Positions 25,615-36,234 of a stretch of DNA of 64,000 bases are shown here, piece after piece. The notes under the pieces were generated by a model, which made no database searches, was not told where the DNA came from, and saw only the letters and a list, made by a program, of their open reading frames with translations. Every line of letters begins with the position of its first letter. The stretch's first letter is position 1. The DNA comes from Candidatus Nitrotoga sp. MKT (GTDB lineage Bacteria > Pseudomonadota > Gammaproteobacteria > Burkholderiales > Gallionellaceae), in contig QFXH01000001.1 in NCBI GenBank assembly GCA_003402345.1, positions 186,001 to 250,000 on the forward strand, given 5' to 3'. The translations under genes and the position numbers were made by a program.

Positions 25615-27891
25615 TTAAAACGCCGCACTCAAAGTAATATCAGCGGTGCGCGGCGGCCCCAGGTAAGCCATCGTACTACCGACGTTCGCGGCATAAATAC
25701 GGTCCGTTACATTACGGACGCGGCCTATCATCGACACCGTCTTACTCATTTTCCAGCGCGCACCAACATCAAGCAGCGTGTAGGCAGACCAATTCATTGT
25801 GTTGTCAGCGTCGGCATAAACTTTACCGACGTGACGTACACCTGCACTTGCTTGCCAAGCTGGTGTGATGTCATACGAAGACCACAGGTTAGCAACCGTC
25901 GATGGCGTATTGATTGGCGTTTTACCGGCCAGTGAAACACCATTTTGAACAAAGTTCTCAAATTGCGCATCGACATAGGTGATATTGCCCTGCAACGACA
26001 ATTTGGAGGTAGGTTGCAGCCCAACGGCCAATTCCACGCCTTTGGCTGATTGTTCCCCGACCAAAACGGTGAGTGCGCTGTTGCCCAACACCGGAGTTGC
26101 AATATTTTTGCGGGTAATACTGTAGGCCGCGACCGTAGCCGTGCCTTTGCCTTGCCAGAAATCAATTTTGCTGCCAATTTCTGCCTGCTTGCCTGTCGTA
26201 AGGGCCGTGTTATCACGCACAGCCGCGAAAGTGGCCGTAGTAAGAATGCCGGACGGAGGATCGGCCGCCGTTGAATATTGCGCGTACAAATTGGCGCCCG
26301 GCGCAACGTCCCATACCAAGCCAATGCGACCGGTCGTTGGGTTATATGTACGCGCGAGGCTAGCTGGATTAGCTGCTGTCACCGCACGGCGATTGGTCAA
26401 ATCAAGCTCGATGCGGTCATGGCGCAGCGCAGTGGTGAGGTTTAAAGTCGGCATGAGCGCCGTGCGGTTTTCAAGATATAAAGCGACTGAAGTGACCTTA
26501 ACTTCCCGGTCAGGGTTAAAGCCTGGCGACATACCGGGCACTTGAAAAAAACTTTCGGTAACAAAATTGTACGGATCGACTGTACTTACGACAGCAGACA
26601 GGCTATTCGGAAATCGCGTCTGCTTGTTTACGCTCACGTCCAGCCCGAAAGACCAATCACTCCTAAGGCCAGCAAGTTGCCCCTTGTATAGCCCATTAAC
26701 GCGGTCACCAAAAACTTGATGGTCATGCCGTTGCAGAAAAGTATTCGAACGGATCACGGCTGTGTTGGCCGGATTGAAAACATAAGTTTCAACATTGCGG
26801 TAATCGCGCAGCGCATCATAAGCGTACGCAGTATTCTGGAATTGCAGCGCATCGGTCACACGCCAGTCGGTTACCGAGCGCAACCACTGCACACGCTGGG
26901 CATAAATACTGTCAGTACTGTTGTAGTTTTTGAAGCGGGTGCCGGGATCAACGCGCAACGTGCCCGATGCCGGGTTGAGTACTGGGGTTCCCCAGTATGG
27001 CCGGTCGACATCCTCATCCTGGTATTCATAAGCCAATTTATGGGTCAGCCCACCGCCAAAGTCCGACAGCAGTGAAGCGGCAACTTGTGTGGCCTTGCTT
27101 TCAGTGCCATTTATCCAGCTACCAGCGTTACGGCGGTTAACATCAATTCGCGCATAGTGGCTGCCCGCTCCGCCATCGCCAATGATGCGGCGATTTAATC
27201 CCAGAGACACTTCTTTGAGGTTATAAGCGCCAAACCGCACTCTCGCTTCTGAAAAATCGCCTCTTTCCGCGATTTTGGTGATGTAATTAATAGAGCCGCC
27301 GACCGCACCTGAGCCAAAAAGAAAACTGGATGGGCCACCGATAACCTCGACGCGGTCGTAAATCCAGCTATCCACCGGGCGGGCTGCAATCGAATATTGC
27401 ACATTAATACCGTTGAATAATTGACTAAGTGACCCACTGCCAAAGCCCCGATAAAAAACACCGATACTACCTGGCGCATCATGCGCAGTGACACCAGGAA
27501 CTGCCCGAAGTATCTCCTGGGTGTTTTGCGCACCACGTGCATCAATGGTGGTGCGGTTAACAACCGTAACCGAGGCTGGTGTCTCACGTGGCGTCAGCCC
27601 GAGGCGGCTGCCGGTTTCAGAAGGTTCGTCAAGGTTGAGGCGGCCATTGGCGGCTGGTACTGTTGCAACAACATCAACTTGCGGCAATGTCACTATTTCA
27701 GGTTGGGCATGGTTGGGAGTAGACGTCATCACCAAAGCGGAGAAAATACTGATTGACAAAACCGTAGGAACGACCGTTGATGGACGATCGCGCGGCAACT
27801 GCGCCGCTTTAGATTCCTGGGAACGCTGCTTACGCACTTTAAATGCGAGCATGTATGTACGCTGGGTGCGGCGTGCTAACTTTTTGGCCAT
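25615..27891 (-). CDS. TonB-dependent siderophore receptor
   Basis: This is an outer-membrane receptor with a plug domain (LDEPSETGSRLGLTPRETPASVTVV, then EILRAVPGVTAHDAPGS) followed by a 22-strand barrel ending in DITLSAAF, with the terminal Phe typical of outer-membrane proteins. The FhuE/FpvA-like plug and the GVEL/SAKGVELAVG barrel segment point to a siderophore of ferric type; the ligand cannot be told. The leader is long: basic residues up to about 35, then VPTVLSISIFSALVMTSTPNHAQ. The start ATG 27891 has AAGGAG 6 nt upstream; the track start is rejected. It is cotranscribed with the PepSY protein downstream. No clear Fur box was found upstream by eye. Confidence 0.93.
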   Translation of the reverse strand: MAKKLARRTQRTYMLAFKVRKQRSQESKAAQLPRDRPSTVVPTVLSISIFSALVMTSTPNHAQPEIVTLPQVDVVATVPAANGRLNLDEPSETGSRLGLTPRETPASVTVVNRTTIDARGAQNTQEILRAVPGVTAHDAPGSIGVFYRGFGSGSLSQLFNGINVQYSIAARPVDSWIYDRVEVIGGPSSFLFGSGAVGGSINYITKIAERGDFSEARVRFGAYNLKEVSLGLNRRIIGDGGAGSHYARIDVNRRNAGSWINGTESKATQVAASLLSDFGGGLTHKLAYEYQDEDVDRPYWGTPVLNPASGTLRVDPGTRFKNYNSTDSIYAQRVQWLRSVTDWRVTDALQFQNTAYAYDALRDYRNVETYVFNPANTAVIRSNTFLQRHDHQVFGDRVNGLYKGQLAGLRSDWSFGLDVSVNKQTRFPNSLSAVVSTVDPYNFVTESFFQVPGMSPGFNPDREVKVTSVALYLENRTALMPTLNLTTALRHDRIELDLTNRRAVTAANPASLARTYNPTTGRIGLVWDVAPGANLYAQYSTAADPPSGILTTATFAAVRDNTALTTGKQAEIGSKIDFWQGKGTATVAAYSITRKNIATPVLGNSALTVLVGEQSAKGVELAVGLQPTSKLSLQGNITYVDAQFENFVQNGVSLAGKTPINTPSTVANLWSSYDITPAWQASAGVRHVGKVYADADNTMNWSAYTLLDVGARWKMSKTVSMIGRVRNVTDRIYAANVGSTMAYLGPPRTADITLSAAF

Positions 27892-28297
27892 AAGAAACTC
27901 CTTTTTGTTTTCCAGACCGATCCCGGTCAAGCTAAATGCCAAGAGTTTTCACTTATAGCGCTGCTTAGACAAACATGGTTACTTCCAATAAATTAGCCAC
28001 GTTTATTTGCGCAACTTTCCCCGATTTACAAGTGAACTCTGGATGATTTTCCAAATGTGCAGAATTTTGTCCACGGCAGAAAACGTCACTTGCGATAAAC
28101 GTAGAACCACGGTGGTTAACTCGGAGCGCACCAAAAATTTCACTTAATATGAAGCGCACGAATCATAAGGAAGAAAAATCATCTTGAGAATGTGGCAAAT
28201 TGTCGCGCGGCAATTTGCCGCACTACGGCCAATCAGCCTATGAGGTCAACTTTAAAAATATAACCTAATGTTTTTAAATATTAAAATGTAGGTGTCA
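27892..28297. other. Gene-free stretch upstream of the receptor gene
   Basis: About 400 bp without a credible ORF. It holds a short perfect hairpin at 28207-28221 (GCGGCAA-T-TTGCCGC) without a T tract. The promoter of the receptor operon should be here. I did not find a match to the Fur consensus. Confidence 0.5.
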
Positions 28298-28337
28298 AAA
28301 TAAAGCACCCCGCAGCAAGCTGCGGGGTGCTTTATTT
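28298..28337. terminator. Strong bidirectional terminator
   Basis: A perfect 19-bp inverted repeat (AAATAAAGCACCCCGCAGC and its complement) with an AA centre: GC-rich stem flanked by A and T runs on both sides. It should end transcripts of the NYN-LOTUS gene coming from the right and any transcript from the left. Confidence 0.9.
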
Positions 28338-28439
28338 ACCAAGCCAATGACAAGATAGCCCATATGGGATGACATAAATCCGTAAATTGATATACCCCGC
28401 GAATTTAGCCACGCTATATGCGCATGATTTGAAGTTGCG

Positions 28440-29267
28440 TTATTCCTCCACCGCTGGTAAACGTATGGTGTACTGACCTGCTTTTTCATCACGTACCATC
28501 ATGAGCAGGTTATTTTTCTGCGCGTCTTCCACCAACTCTTTGAACGAACGGTAGCCGTAAGCCGATTCAGCAAAACCTGGTTTCCGCCGCTGCATGGTAG
28601 GCTTAACCATGGAATACCAGACTTTCTCCTCTCCCCGTTCAGCAATCAATGCTTCGATCGTTTCGACAATAAAATCGAGTGCTTCCTGCCGTTTATCATC
28701 TTCAGGTTTCAATCTTGATTTTTTCGCCGTACCACCGGCAGATATTTTTGCCGGAGATTTTTTTTCAGCGCGTTTTTTCTGTGCTTCTTGCTCACGTACC
28801 AAATCATCATAAAAAATGAATTCATCGCAATTTGCGCTGAGCAAATCAGAAGTCGAGTCCTTAACCCCAATCCCGATCACATATTTGTTGTTCTCCCGCA
28901 GCTTTGAAACCAACGGAGAAAAGTCCGAGTCACCGCTAATAATGACAAAGGTATCAACATGGGATTTGGTATAGCAAAGATCCAGCGCATCAACGACCAT
29001 GCGGATATCAGCAGAATTTTTACCTGATTGGCGCACATGCGGAATCTCAATCAATTCAAAAGCCGCTTCATGCATCGTCGCCTTAAACTCTTTGTAACGA
29101 TCCCAGTCACAATAAGCTTTTTTGACAACAATACTGCCCTTGAGCAGTAAGCGTTCAAGCACCTTTTTGATGTCGAACTGTGCATACTTGGCCTCACGCA
29201 CCCCTAACGCAATGTTCTCGAAATCGCAAAACATAGCCATGTTGGTAATTTCAGGTTGACCAGCCAT
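28440..29267 (-). CDS. NYN-domain RNase-like protein with C-terminal LOTUS/OST-HTH domain
   Basis: The N-terminal 160 residues are a NYN (PIN-like) nuclease fold of the LabA/DUF88 group. Acidic site residues are in CDFENIALG, SADIRMVVDAL and SGDSDFSPLVSKLRE. A lysine-rich linker (EQEAQKKRAEKKSPAKISAGG) leads to a C-terminal OST-HTH/LOTUS domain, about residues 200-270 (RQEALDFIVETIEALIAERG, then KPGFAESAYGYRSFKELVEDA), which binds RNA or RNA-protein complexes in characterised cases. Together this suggests an RNA-targeting nuclease in the cytoplasm, as yet of unknown target. It is a single gene, read toward the terminator at 28298. Confidence 0.88.
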   Translation of the reverse strand: MAGQPEITNMAMFCDFENIALGVREAKYAQFDIKKVLERLLLKGSIVVKKAYCDWDRYKEFKATMHEAAFELIEIPHVRQSGKNSADIRMVVDALDLCYTKSHVDTFVIISGDSDFSPLVSKLRENNKYVIGIGVKDSTSDLLSANCDEFIFYDDLVREQEAQKKRAEKKSPAKISAGGTAKKSRLKPEDDKRQEALDFIVETIEALIAERGEEKVWYSMVKPTMQRRKPGFAESAYGYRSFKELVEDAQKNNLLMMVRDEKAGQYTIRLPAVEE

Positions 29268-29371
29268 CTGATACTCCTAAATTAAATTGATCAATGCTGC
29301 GGCACCCGCTCGCCAAACTGATAGAAAACGATCAACTTGTTGCCCGATCCGGCGAACCCAACTATTGCCAA

Positions 29372-29806
29372 CTAGCCTCGCGTATTCGACTGCGTTCCAA
29401 ACTGCATCAGATCAACTAATGGCTGCGCTTGCCAGCCAGGCTGCCGGTGTTCCGCCACAATATTAGTGAAAATTCCGCCACGAACGTAAAATTTGGCGGT
29501 CAAGCGCATGAAACGCGGCTGGATGGCGGCAACCAAATCATCCAGAATTCGATTGGTTACATCTTCATGGAAATGTCCTTCATTGCGGAATGACCAGATA
29601 TAAAGCTTGAGACTTTTCAGTTCAACGCAGGTCGTATCCGCGATGTAATCGAGAATCAACGTAGCAAAATCGGGCTGGCCAGTCTTAGGACACAGACAGG
29701 TAAACTCGGGGATTTCCATGTGGATGTGGTAATCACGCACGGGGTTAGGATTGGCGAAAGTTTCCAGAAGTTTGCTGGCCACGGTTTTGCTGGGCAGAGC
29801 GCTCAT
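29372..29806 (-). CDS. queF: NADPH-dependent 7-cyano-7-deazaguanine reductase QueF
   Basis: QueF reduces preQ0 to preQ1 in the queuosine tRNA-modification pathway. This is the short, single-domain form of about 144 residues. The catalytic Cys is in [14 protein letters not shown] with its Asp partner; the QueF motif ESLKLY-like block appears as [14 protein letters not shown], and [10 protein letters not shown] supplies the substrate-binding His-Glu. The start is set at ATG 29806 ([14 protein letters not shown]), since the track's 39 extra residues run into the smc start on the opposite strand. With that start, queF and smc are divergent with a shared 54-bp promoter gap. Confidence 0.95.
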   Translation of the reverse strand: MSALPSKTVASKLLETFANPNPVRDYHIHMEIPEFTCLCPKTGQPDFATLILDYIADTTCVELKSLKLYIWSFRNEGHFHEDVTNRILDDLVAAIQPRFMRLTAKFYVRGGIFTNIVAEHRQPGWQAQPLVDLMQFGTQSNTRG

Positions 29807-29860
29807 TTTGATATGCCTTGTGGGTCGGTTAGAATACAACGCATTATAATGTTCAACTGA

Positions 29861-32800
29861 TTGAAATTGCGTCTTTCTCACATCAAGATCGCTGGATTCA
29901 AATCCTTCGTTGATCCCACCCATATTGCGCTACCCGGTCAGGTCGTCGGCATTGTTGGTCCGAATGGCTGCGGAAAATCGAACATCATTGACGCACTACG
30001 CTGGGTGCTAGGCGAATCCCGCGCTTCAGCGTTACGCGGCGAATCCATGCAAGATGTCATTTTCAACGGCTCCGGTAAGCGCAAACCGGTTTCGCGCGCT
30101 AGCGTCGAACTAATCTTCGATAACAGTTTGGGCAAAGCTGCCGGCCAATGGTCAAGCTACGCCGAAATCTCGATCAAGCGTGTGCTGCTACGCGACGGCG
30201 ATTCCAGCTACCATATCAACAATCAGCATGTGCGACGCAAGGATATAACCGACATTTTTCTGGGCACTGGGCTAGGCGCACGAGCCTACGCCATTATCGA
30301 GCAAGGCATGATTTCGCGCATCATTGAGGCTAAACCGGAAGAGCTGCGCATATTTCTGGAAGAGGCCGCAGGCGTATCTAAGTACCGCGACCGCCGCCGC
30401 GAAACCGAACTTCGCATTGCCGATACGCACGACAACCTGCTACGCGTTGATGACATCCTGCAAGAATTAACTAAGCAACTTACCCATCTGACCGAACAAG
30501 CAGCGGTAGCCACACATTACCGCGAATTGGAATCGAAGCGCGACACCACGCAACAATTGTTGTGGTTGGTAAATAAACAGGAAGCCGAGACACGCCGGGG
30601 GCGTTTTGCCCAAGGAATGGAGAAAACAAAAAACGAGCTGGAAGCTGAGACTGCACGTCTGCGTGAAATGGAAAGCCAACTGGAATACACGCGCAGTGAA
30701 CATTACGCGCAGGCTGATGCGCTGCATGCCAAGCAAGGCGAGCTATATGCCGCCAATGCTGAAATTGCGCGGCTCGAGCAGCAGATTGCCCACCTCAACG
30801 ATCAACGCGCACGCTTGACCCAACAAACGGCTAATAGCAAGTTACAGGTCGAGCAACAGCGCATTCAGTTGCAAGGCGTGGAGTCTTTACTGGCACATTG
30901 GCAGCAACAACAACAAGAAGCTGACATCCGGGTTGAGAGTTGGGAAAGCCGTGCGAACGCCGAAGCACACCATCTACCGCAAGCGGAGGAAGCAGCGCGC
31001 GCCGAACGGGAGCGCCACAACACAATGCAACACGAACAGCTGATCTCGCAGCAACAACTGCAACTGGCCGATACACAACGCGAACATATCCAACGCAATG
31101 TGCAACAACTGGAAGCGCGCCGCTCGCGTTTGCTGCTGGAACGGGATAACCTGCCACAGGTGGATAGTGAAGCGTTAACAGAGACGCAGTCTCTATTCGT
31201 CGAGATGGAGATGGAACGCAACGCACAACAGCAGCAACTGACACAACTTCAGGCGCAATTACCGGAGGCTGATACGGCACGGCGCAACCAGCGCACCGCA
31301 ATGCAGGAACTGGAACGGCAACTCTCGCAGGCGGAGGCGAGACTTTCCGCGTTGCAACAGCTCCAGAAACAGGTCGATAACGACAAAAATCTGAAACCAT
31401 GGTTAACCAAACACCAATTAGACCAACAGCCGCGCCTATGGCAATCCATCAGCATTGAGGCAGGCTGGGAAGATGCGTTGGAAGCCGTTTTGCGCGAACG
31501 CCTCAACGCGCTAGCCCTGCCCCACCTAGACAATGCTGCGCATTGGAGCGATGCACCACCGGCCAGGCTGGCTATATTCGCAACGGACGGGGCATCGAAT
31601 TTCGAAACCCAACAAGATATTGGGCTGACTCCGCTGGGGCAATTTGTAAGCTACCATGACCCAAAAACTGCGCCCGTGGTGACGGACTGGCTGTCTGGCG
31701 TGTATGTCACGAAAACGCTGGCACTAGGATTGAACTTGCGTGAACGATTGCCTGCTGGCGCCTGGTTAGTGACGCCGCAAGGACATCTGATTGGTGCACA
31801 TAGCGTGCTGTTCCATGCTCCGGACAACCAGGTGCATGGTGTGCTGGCGCGGCAACGTGAAATTGAGCGATTGCAGGAGGCAGCACAGCAACAAGCAACG
31901 TCATTGGATCAAGGCAAACATCAGGCAGCACTAGCTGAAGAAACTTATCACGCTATTGAAAGCCGCATCGCGCTCTTGCGCGCGGCGGACAGTGAATTGC
32001 AACAGCGCCAACATGGAATGCAGGTACAGATTTTAAAATTAACCCAAGCCAACGAACGCAGCCACGAGCGCGCCGCGCAGATCGCGTGTGAATTGCAAGA
32101 ACTGGCCGAACAGTCTGCTGAAGAGCAATACCAGCATCAGGAAATCGCTGAGCGCATGGACATTCTGCGCGAAAGTATTGCGGCACAGCAGGTAGAGGTT
32201 GAGCAGGTAAGGCTGCAAGTTGTCACTCAGGAATCTATGCTACGCCAACAGCGCGAACGCTCGCAAAAAACGCAGCACGAATTGCAAGAAGCCCGCTTTT
32301 ATGCCAAGACGTGTACAGAAAAAATCGCCGATCTAAAACACAATATTAAACAGATCGGGTTGACGCTGGCGCAGTTGGAACAAACTTTAATACAAAATCA
32401 TGCTGAGTTAGACCGTATAGAAGATGGCACTAGCAAGCAACAATTGCAGGAGGCACTGCAACAGCGTCAGACGCGCGAACAGGCACTGGCCGAAGCACGC
32501 AACATACTGGAACAAACCACTAACAACCTGAACAAACTGGAACAAGAGCGCCTGTCCTGCGAACAAAAATTACATCCCCTGCGTGAGAAACTCAGCGAGT
32601 TGTCGCTCAAGGAACAGGAAGCACGTCTGCAATATGAACAATGGGCAGAGCAATTGCAGGATGTGGATGAAACAACACTGCTTTCCCTGTTGGAAAGCGG
32701 CAATATCAAGCTGAATGCATTACAGAACGAATTAAATCGCCTGAACAGCGACATAACTGGGCTGGGCTCGGTGAATCTGGCGGCGCTCGAAGAATTGCAT

Positions 32801-33391
32801 ACGGCGCAGGAACGCAAAACCTATCTGGATGCTCAAGCGAAAGATTTGACCGAAGCAATGGACACGCTGAAAGGGGCAATACGCCGCATTGACAAGGAAT
32901 CACGTGATTTATTGATGGCCACTTACAATGAAGTAAATCGCCATTTAGCAGAAATGTTCCCAGTGCTGTTTGGCGGTGGAGAGGCACGCCTGGTGCTAAC
33001 TGGCGATGAAATACTGGATAGCGGCGTGCAGGTGATGGCACAGCCACCGGGCAAAAAAAATGCCTCAATTCACTTGCTATCAGGTGGCGAAAAAGCGTTA
33101 ACTGCGATTGCGCTGGTGTTTTCGATGTTCCAGCTTAACCCCGCCCCTTTCTGCTTGTTGGACGAGGTTGATGCACCACTGGATGACACCAACACCGAAC
33201 GCTTGTGCAAGCTGATCCAGAAAATGGCTCAGCACACCCAATTTATCTTCATCAGCCACAACAAAATCACCATGGAGTTGGCGCAGCAATTGGTAGGCGT
33301 AACCATGCAGGAGCGGGGCGTATCGCATGTGGTGGCAGTAGACATTGAGGAAGCACTACGCCTGCGCGACGACAGCACCATAGCCACATAG
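29861..33391 (+). CDS. smc: Chromosome segregation protein SMC
   Basis: SMC is the long coiled-coil ATPase of bacterial condensin, acting with ScpA and ScpB. The 1176-residue protein has the N-terminal head with Walker [10 protein letters not shown], two long coiled coils (about 170-500 and 670-1000, rich in Gln, Glu and Leu), a hinge at about 510-660, and a C-terminal head with signature [14 protein letters not shown] and Walker [14 protein letters not shown]. The track begins at a TTG codon (29861). A second TTG two codons later (29867) would give [13 protein letters not shown], closer to the usual family start; no Shine-Dalgarno decides it. ScpA and ScpB are not in the window. Confidence 0.96.
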   Translation: MKLRLSHIKIAGFKSFVDPTHIALPGQVVGIVGPNGCGKSNIIDALRWVLGESRASALRGESMQDVIFNGSGKRKPVSRASVELIFDNSLGKAAGQWSSYAEISIKRVLLRDGDSSYHINNQHVRRKDITDIFLGTGLGARAYAIIEQGMISRIIEAKPEELRIFLEEAAGVSKYRDRRRETELRIADTHDNLLRVDDILQELTKQLTHLTEQAAVATHYRELESKRDTTQQLLWLVNKQEAETRRGRFAQGMEKTKNELEAETARLREMESQLEYTRSEHYAQADALHAKQGELYAANAEIARLEQQIAHLNDQRARLTQQTANSKLQVEQQRIQLQGVESLLAHWQQQQQEADIRVESWESRANAEAHHLPQAEEAARAERERHNTMQHEQLISQQQLQLADTQREHIQRNVQQLEARRSRLLLERDNLPQVDSEALTETQSLFVEMEMERNAQQQQLTQLQAQLPEADTARRNQRTAMQELERQLSQAEARLSALQQLQKQVDNDKNLKPWLTKHQLDQQPRLWQSISIEAGWEDALEAVLRERLNALALPHLDNAAHWSDAPPARLAIFATDGASNFETQQDIGLTPLGQFVSYHDPKTAPVVTDWLSGVYVTKTLALGLNLRERLPAGAWLVTPQGHLIGAHSVLFHAPDNQVHGVLARQREIERLQEAAQQQATSLDQGKHQAALAEETYHAIESRIALLRAADSELQQRQHGMQVQILKLTQANERSHERAAQIACELQELAEQSAEEQYQHQEIAERMDILRESIAAQQVEVEQVRLQVVTQESMLRQQRERSQKTQHELQEARFYAKTCTEKIADLKHNIKQIGLTLAQLEQTLIQNHAELDRIEDGTSKQQLQEALQQRQTREQALAEARNILEQTTNNLNKLEQERLSCEQKLHPLREKLSELSLKEQEARLQYEQWAEQLQDVDETTLLSLLESGNIKLNALQNELNRLNSDITGLGSVNLAALEELHTAQERKTYLDAQAKDLTEAMDTLKGAIRRIDKESRDLLMATYNEVNRHLAEMFPVLFGGGEARLVLTGDEILDSGVQVMAQPPGKKNASIHLLSGGEKALTAIALVFSMFQLNPAPFCLLDEVDAPLDDTNTERLCKLIQKMAQHTQFIFISHNKITMELAQQLVGVTMQERGVSHVVAVDIEEALRLRDDSTIAT

Positions 33392-33407
33392 CAATGCTAT
33401 ATAAACA

Positions 33408-34769
33408 TCAAGTCAGTAGGCTCCATGACATACCTAAAATTCCACAAGAAAAAATAACTGGAATTACCCCAATCTTAAAACGAAATATGGCAAACGTTGC
33501 AATAGCCGCTAACAGGACTGAAAACCAGTCAATCAACCCCTTGTCCAAACCAGCTGGCCAAAATACATGGTAGGCAAAAAATAGGGTGAGATTAACAATT
33601 ACTCCCACTACGGCGGCAGTAATGGCAGTGAGAGGTGCCGTGAGTTTAAGATTACCGTGCGTAGTTTCAATGAATGGTCCGCCCATAAAAATTAAAATGA
33701 AGCTGGGCAGGAAAGTAAAGAAGGTAGCGATAGCTGAGGCGATGAAGGCCGACGCGAATACTGCATCCGGTCCAAATACCTGATTGACCCAGCCGCCGAC
33801 AAAGCCAACAAAGGCAATAACCATAATGAGCGGGCCCGGCGTCGTTTCTCCTAACGCCAGCCCATCTATCATCTGGATTGGGGTCAACCATTGGTAATGT
33901 TCAACGGCACCCTGGTATACATAAGGTAGCACCGCGTATGCCCCGCCAAAGGTAAGTAATGCTGCCTTGGAAAAGAACCAGCCCATCTGGGTAAACGTAT
34001 GATCCCAGCCATATTGGCTAAGCAGCACTGCCATTGCCGCCAACCAGATGCCAACCCCTAAGGCGATTACACGTGCAAACTTAAACCCATCAAATAAAGC
34101 ATGTACGGGGGTAGGCGTGTCGTCATCAATGATAGCCGGACCAAAATTCTTTTTGACGCCCCCATGCCCACCCGCTTTGAAATGTTTGGGGGAGATGTGC
34201 CCACCAAAATATCCGATTAATCCTGCTGCCAGTACGATCACAGGAAAGGGCACGTCGAAGACAAAAATGGCCACAAAAGCAAATAACGAAATTACCCAAA
34301 GCAGCATATTTTTCAACACCCGTGACCCGATCCGATACGAAGCAAAAAGAACGATCGCGACCACTGCGGGTTTGATACCATAAAGCACGCCAGCTATGGC
34401 AGGGACCGTGCCATAAGCCATATAGATCCAGGCCAGCGCCACAAGAATAAAAAACGAAGGTAACACGAATAAACAGCCGGCGATAATGCCACCCCACGTG
34501 CGGTGCATCAGCCAGCCAATGTAGGTAGCAAGCTGTTGCGCCTCCGGGCCAGGCAATACCATACAAAAATTAAGTGCGTGCAAAAATCGTTTTTCAGAAA
34601 TCCAGCGCTTTTTCTCGACCAAATCATGATGCATGATGGCAATTTGGCCTGCCGGACCACCGAAGCTTATGAAGCCAAGCTTAAGCCAGTATATTGTGGC
34701 TTGCGTCAGGGTTACAGAAGAAGGCGCTAACAATTGTTCTGTAGAACAGATTTTATTTTCAGTGTCCAT
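33408..34769 (-). CDS. chrA: Chromate transporter family protein (ChrA)
   Basis: This is a two-domain CHR-family membrane protein of about 453 residues. Each half starts with the CHR signature: LGFISFGGPAGQIAIMH near residue 30, and AALLTFGGAYAVLP in the second half; GPEAQQLATYIGW and GETTPGPLIMVIAFVG are further paired motifs. About ten or more hydrophobic segments are present. ChrA exports chromate by proton antiport; some CHR proteins carry other anions, so resistance is likely but not certain. The start ATG 34769 (MDTENKICSTEQ) has AAGAG just upstream and gives the usual length. It converges with smc, with only 16 bp between the ends. No chrB regulator is adjacent. Confidence 0.88.
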   Translation of the reverse strand: MDTENKICSTEQLLAPSSVTLTQATIYWLKLGFISFGGPAGQIAIMHHDLVEKKRWISEKRFLHALNFCMVLPGPEAQQLATYIGWLMHRTWGGIIAGCLFVLPSFFILVALAWIYMAYGTVPAIAGVLYGIKPAVVAIVLFASYRIGSRVLKNMLLWVISLFAFVAIFVFDVPFPVIVLAAGLIGYFGGHISPKHFKAGGHGGVKKNFGPAIIDDDTPTPVHALFDGFKFARVIALGVGIWLAAMAVLLSQYGWDHTFTQMGWFFSKAALLTFGGAYAVLPYVYQGAVEHYQWLTPIQMIDGLALGETTPGPLIMVIAFVGFVGGWVNQVFGPDAVFASAFIASAIATFFTFLPSFILIFMGGPFIETTHGNLKLTAPLTAITAAVVGVIVNLTLFFAYHVFWPAGLDKGLIDWFSVLLAAIATFAIFRFKIGVIPVIFSCGILGMSWSLLT

Positions 34770-35149
34770 AGCTCTTTTTATTGGATAAATATATCCAGAA
34801 TTGGAGCAAGCTCTTGGACGCCGAAGCATCTTGAACAGGGAGGCTGCCAAATCCCCAATTGAAATTTAATGTTTTATATTCTACTTGAAACGTGAGCTAA
34901 CCATAAAATGCTCGGCTACGATCTCAGAAATAAATCCAAATGAATTATTAATGGAGCCGTGGGAGCACGCATATTAGAACCACACAAAATTATTTAAAAC
35001 ACAAGAGCATGATGAAAAACTTACTCTGTTGACATCCCGATGTAGCCAGAATCGAACTTGAATTAAATGACGTGGTAGCAGGATATTAAGTGTACGTATT
35101 TAAAGTTGCCATTCCAAATTTGATCAAATGCAATTTACGCACAAAAAGT
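34770..35149. other. Gene-free stretch between chrA and pbpG
   Basis: About 380 bp of AT-rich sequence with stops in all frames. It should contain the chrA promoter at its left end. No repeat, hairpin with T tract or RNA gene is recognisable. Confidence 0.5.
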
Positions 35150-36046
35150 TTAACCACGCCGCGTGTTTCGTCCCCGTGTAGAGGCGCTTTCCATCCATTT
35201 CTTTATGCGGTTGGCATCGCCAACGCGCGTATTTTTTCCTTGTGAATCCAACAACACAATGATTACTGGACGTTGCATAATGCGAGCCTGCATTACTAAA
35301 CAGCGCCCCGCTTCATTGATATAACCAGTCTTACTTACACCGATATCCCAAGATGCATTTTTCACCAACGGATTGGTATTTCCAAAACGCAGCGGAGGAA
35401 ATCCAGGCACCGCAACCAAATGCGACGCCGTAGTACTGTACTTATGGATGAGCTCGTAATGTTGTGCCGCAATCAACATTTTTACCAAATCCTGCGCAGT
35501 AGAGGTATTGCCACTATTCAAACCAGTCGCATCACGAAAATGGGTTTTCGTCATACCCAGTTCGAGCGCTTTGGCATTCATCATCGCCACAGCTGCACTG
35601 GTACCCCCCGGATAAGTACGGGCTAAGGCTGCAGCCGCGCGATTCTCCGAGGACATTAATGCCAGATTGAGCAATTCACCACGTGTCAGCGTCATACCAA
35701 TGCGCATACGCGAATGACTACCTTTGAGAATATCAAAATCAAATACACTAATCGTAATTTTTTCTTCCAAGGGTAAGTCTGCGTCCAACACTACAATTGC
35801 AGTCATCAGCTTGGTGATGGATGCAATAGGTACGACAGCATTCGCATTCTTGCTATATAGGGGGCGTTGCTCCTGTTCATCGTAGATCATCGCAATCGAT
35901 GAACCCAGTTTCGGCGAAGAAGCGTACTTCATTACCGTTGATGTCAGATCGTCGACCTGTTTTTGGGTAATTGCCTTATTAGGTGCAGCCTGCGCTACCA
36001 ATACGGGCACCAAAAGCAACACCAGCATAATAAGTTTTTTACACAT
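35150..36046 (-). CDS. pbpG: D-alanyl-D-alanine endopeptidase (PBP7)
   Basis: This is a periplasmic low-molecular-weight penicillin-binding protein that cuts peptide cross-links in peptidoglycan. The three active-site motifs are present: SITK (SxxK) in VVPIASITKLM, SEN (SxN) in LALMSSENRAAA, and KTG in GVSKTGYINEAG. A signal peptide (LIMLVLLLVPVLVAQA) follows the start at ATG 36046 (MCKK). The track's 30 extra N-terminal residues are rejected because the signal peptide begins at this Met. Length of about 298 residues suits PBP7. It stands alone between gaps of 188 bp and 380 bp. Confidence 0.92.
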   Translation of the reverse strand: MCKKLIMLVLLLVPVLVAQAAPNKAITQKQVDDLTSTVMKYASSPKLGSSIAMIYDEQEQRPLYSKNANAVVPIASITKLMTAIVVLDADLPLEEKITISVFDFDILKGSHSRMRIGMTLTRGELLNLALMSSENRAAAALARTYPGGTSAAVAMMNAKALELGMTKTHFRDATGLNSGNTSTAQDLVKMLIAAQHYELIHKYSTTASHLVAVPGFPPLRFGNTNPLVKNASWDIGVSKTGYINEAGRCLVMQARIMQRPVIIVLLDSQGKNTRVGDANRIKKWMESASTRGRNTRRG

Positions 36047-36234
36047 ATCTTTAATCAATCCATTAAGGAAAACTATTAAGCGGAGCATACCGCAACATGG
36101 AAATAAATCAAAGGAGTTAGCTCTCCCAATATCCAATCAGTCTAAAGCCGGATATATTTCCTACGAAAAATAAGGTTTAACAGCTAAAGCTCTAAATTCA
36201 GTCACAAAAAGCGATTGCCACGCCTTAACGCAAG

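Noticed and set aside
30831-31400. 189-codon minus-strand ORF inside smc
   Set aside because: Antisense to the Gln/Glu-rich coiled coil; composition is low complexity and there is no known domain.
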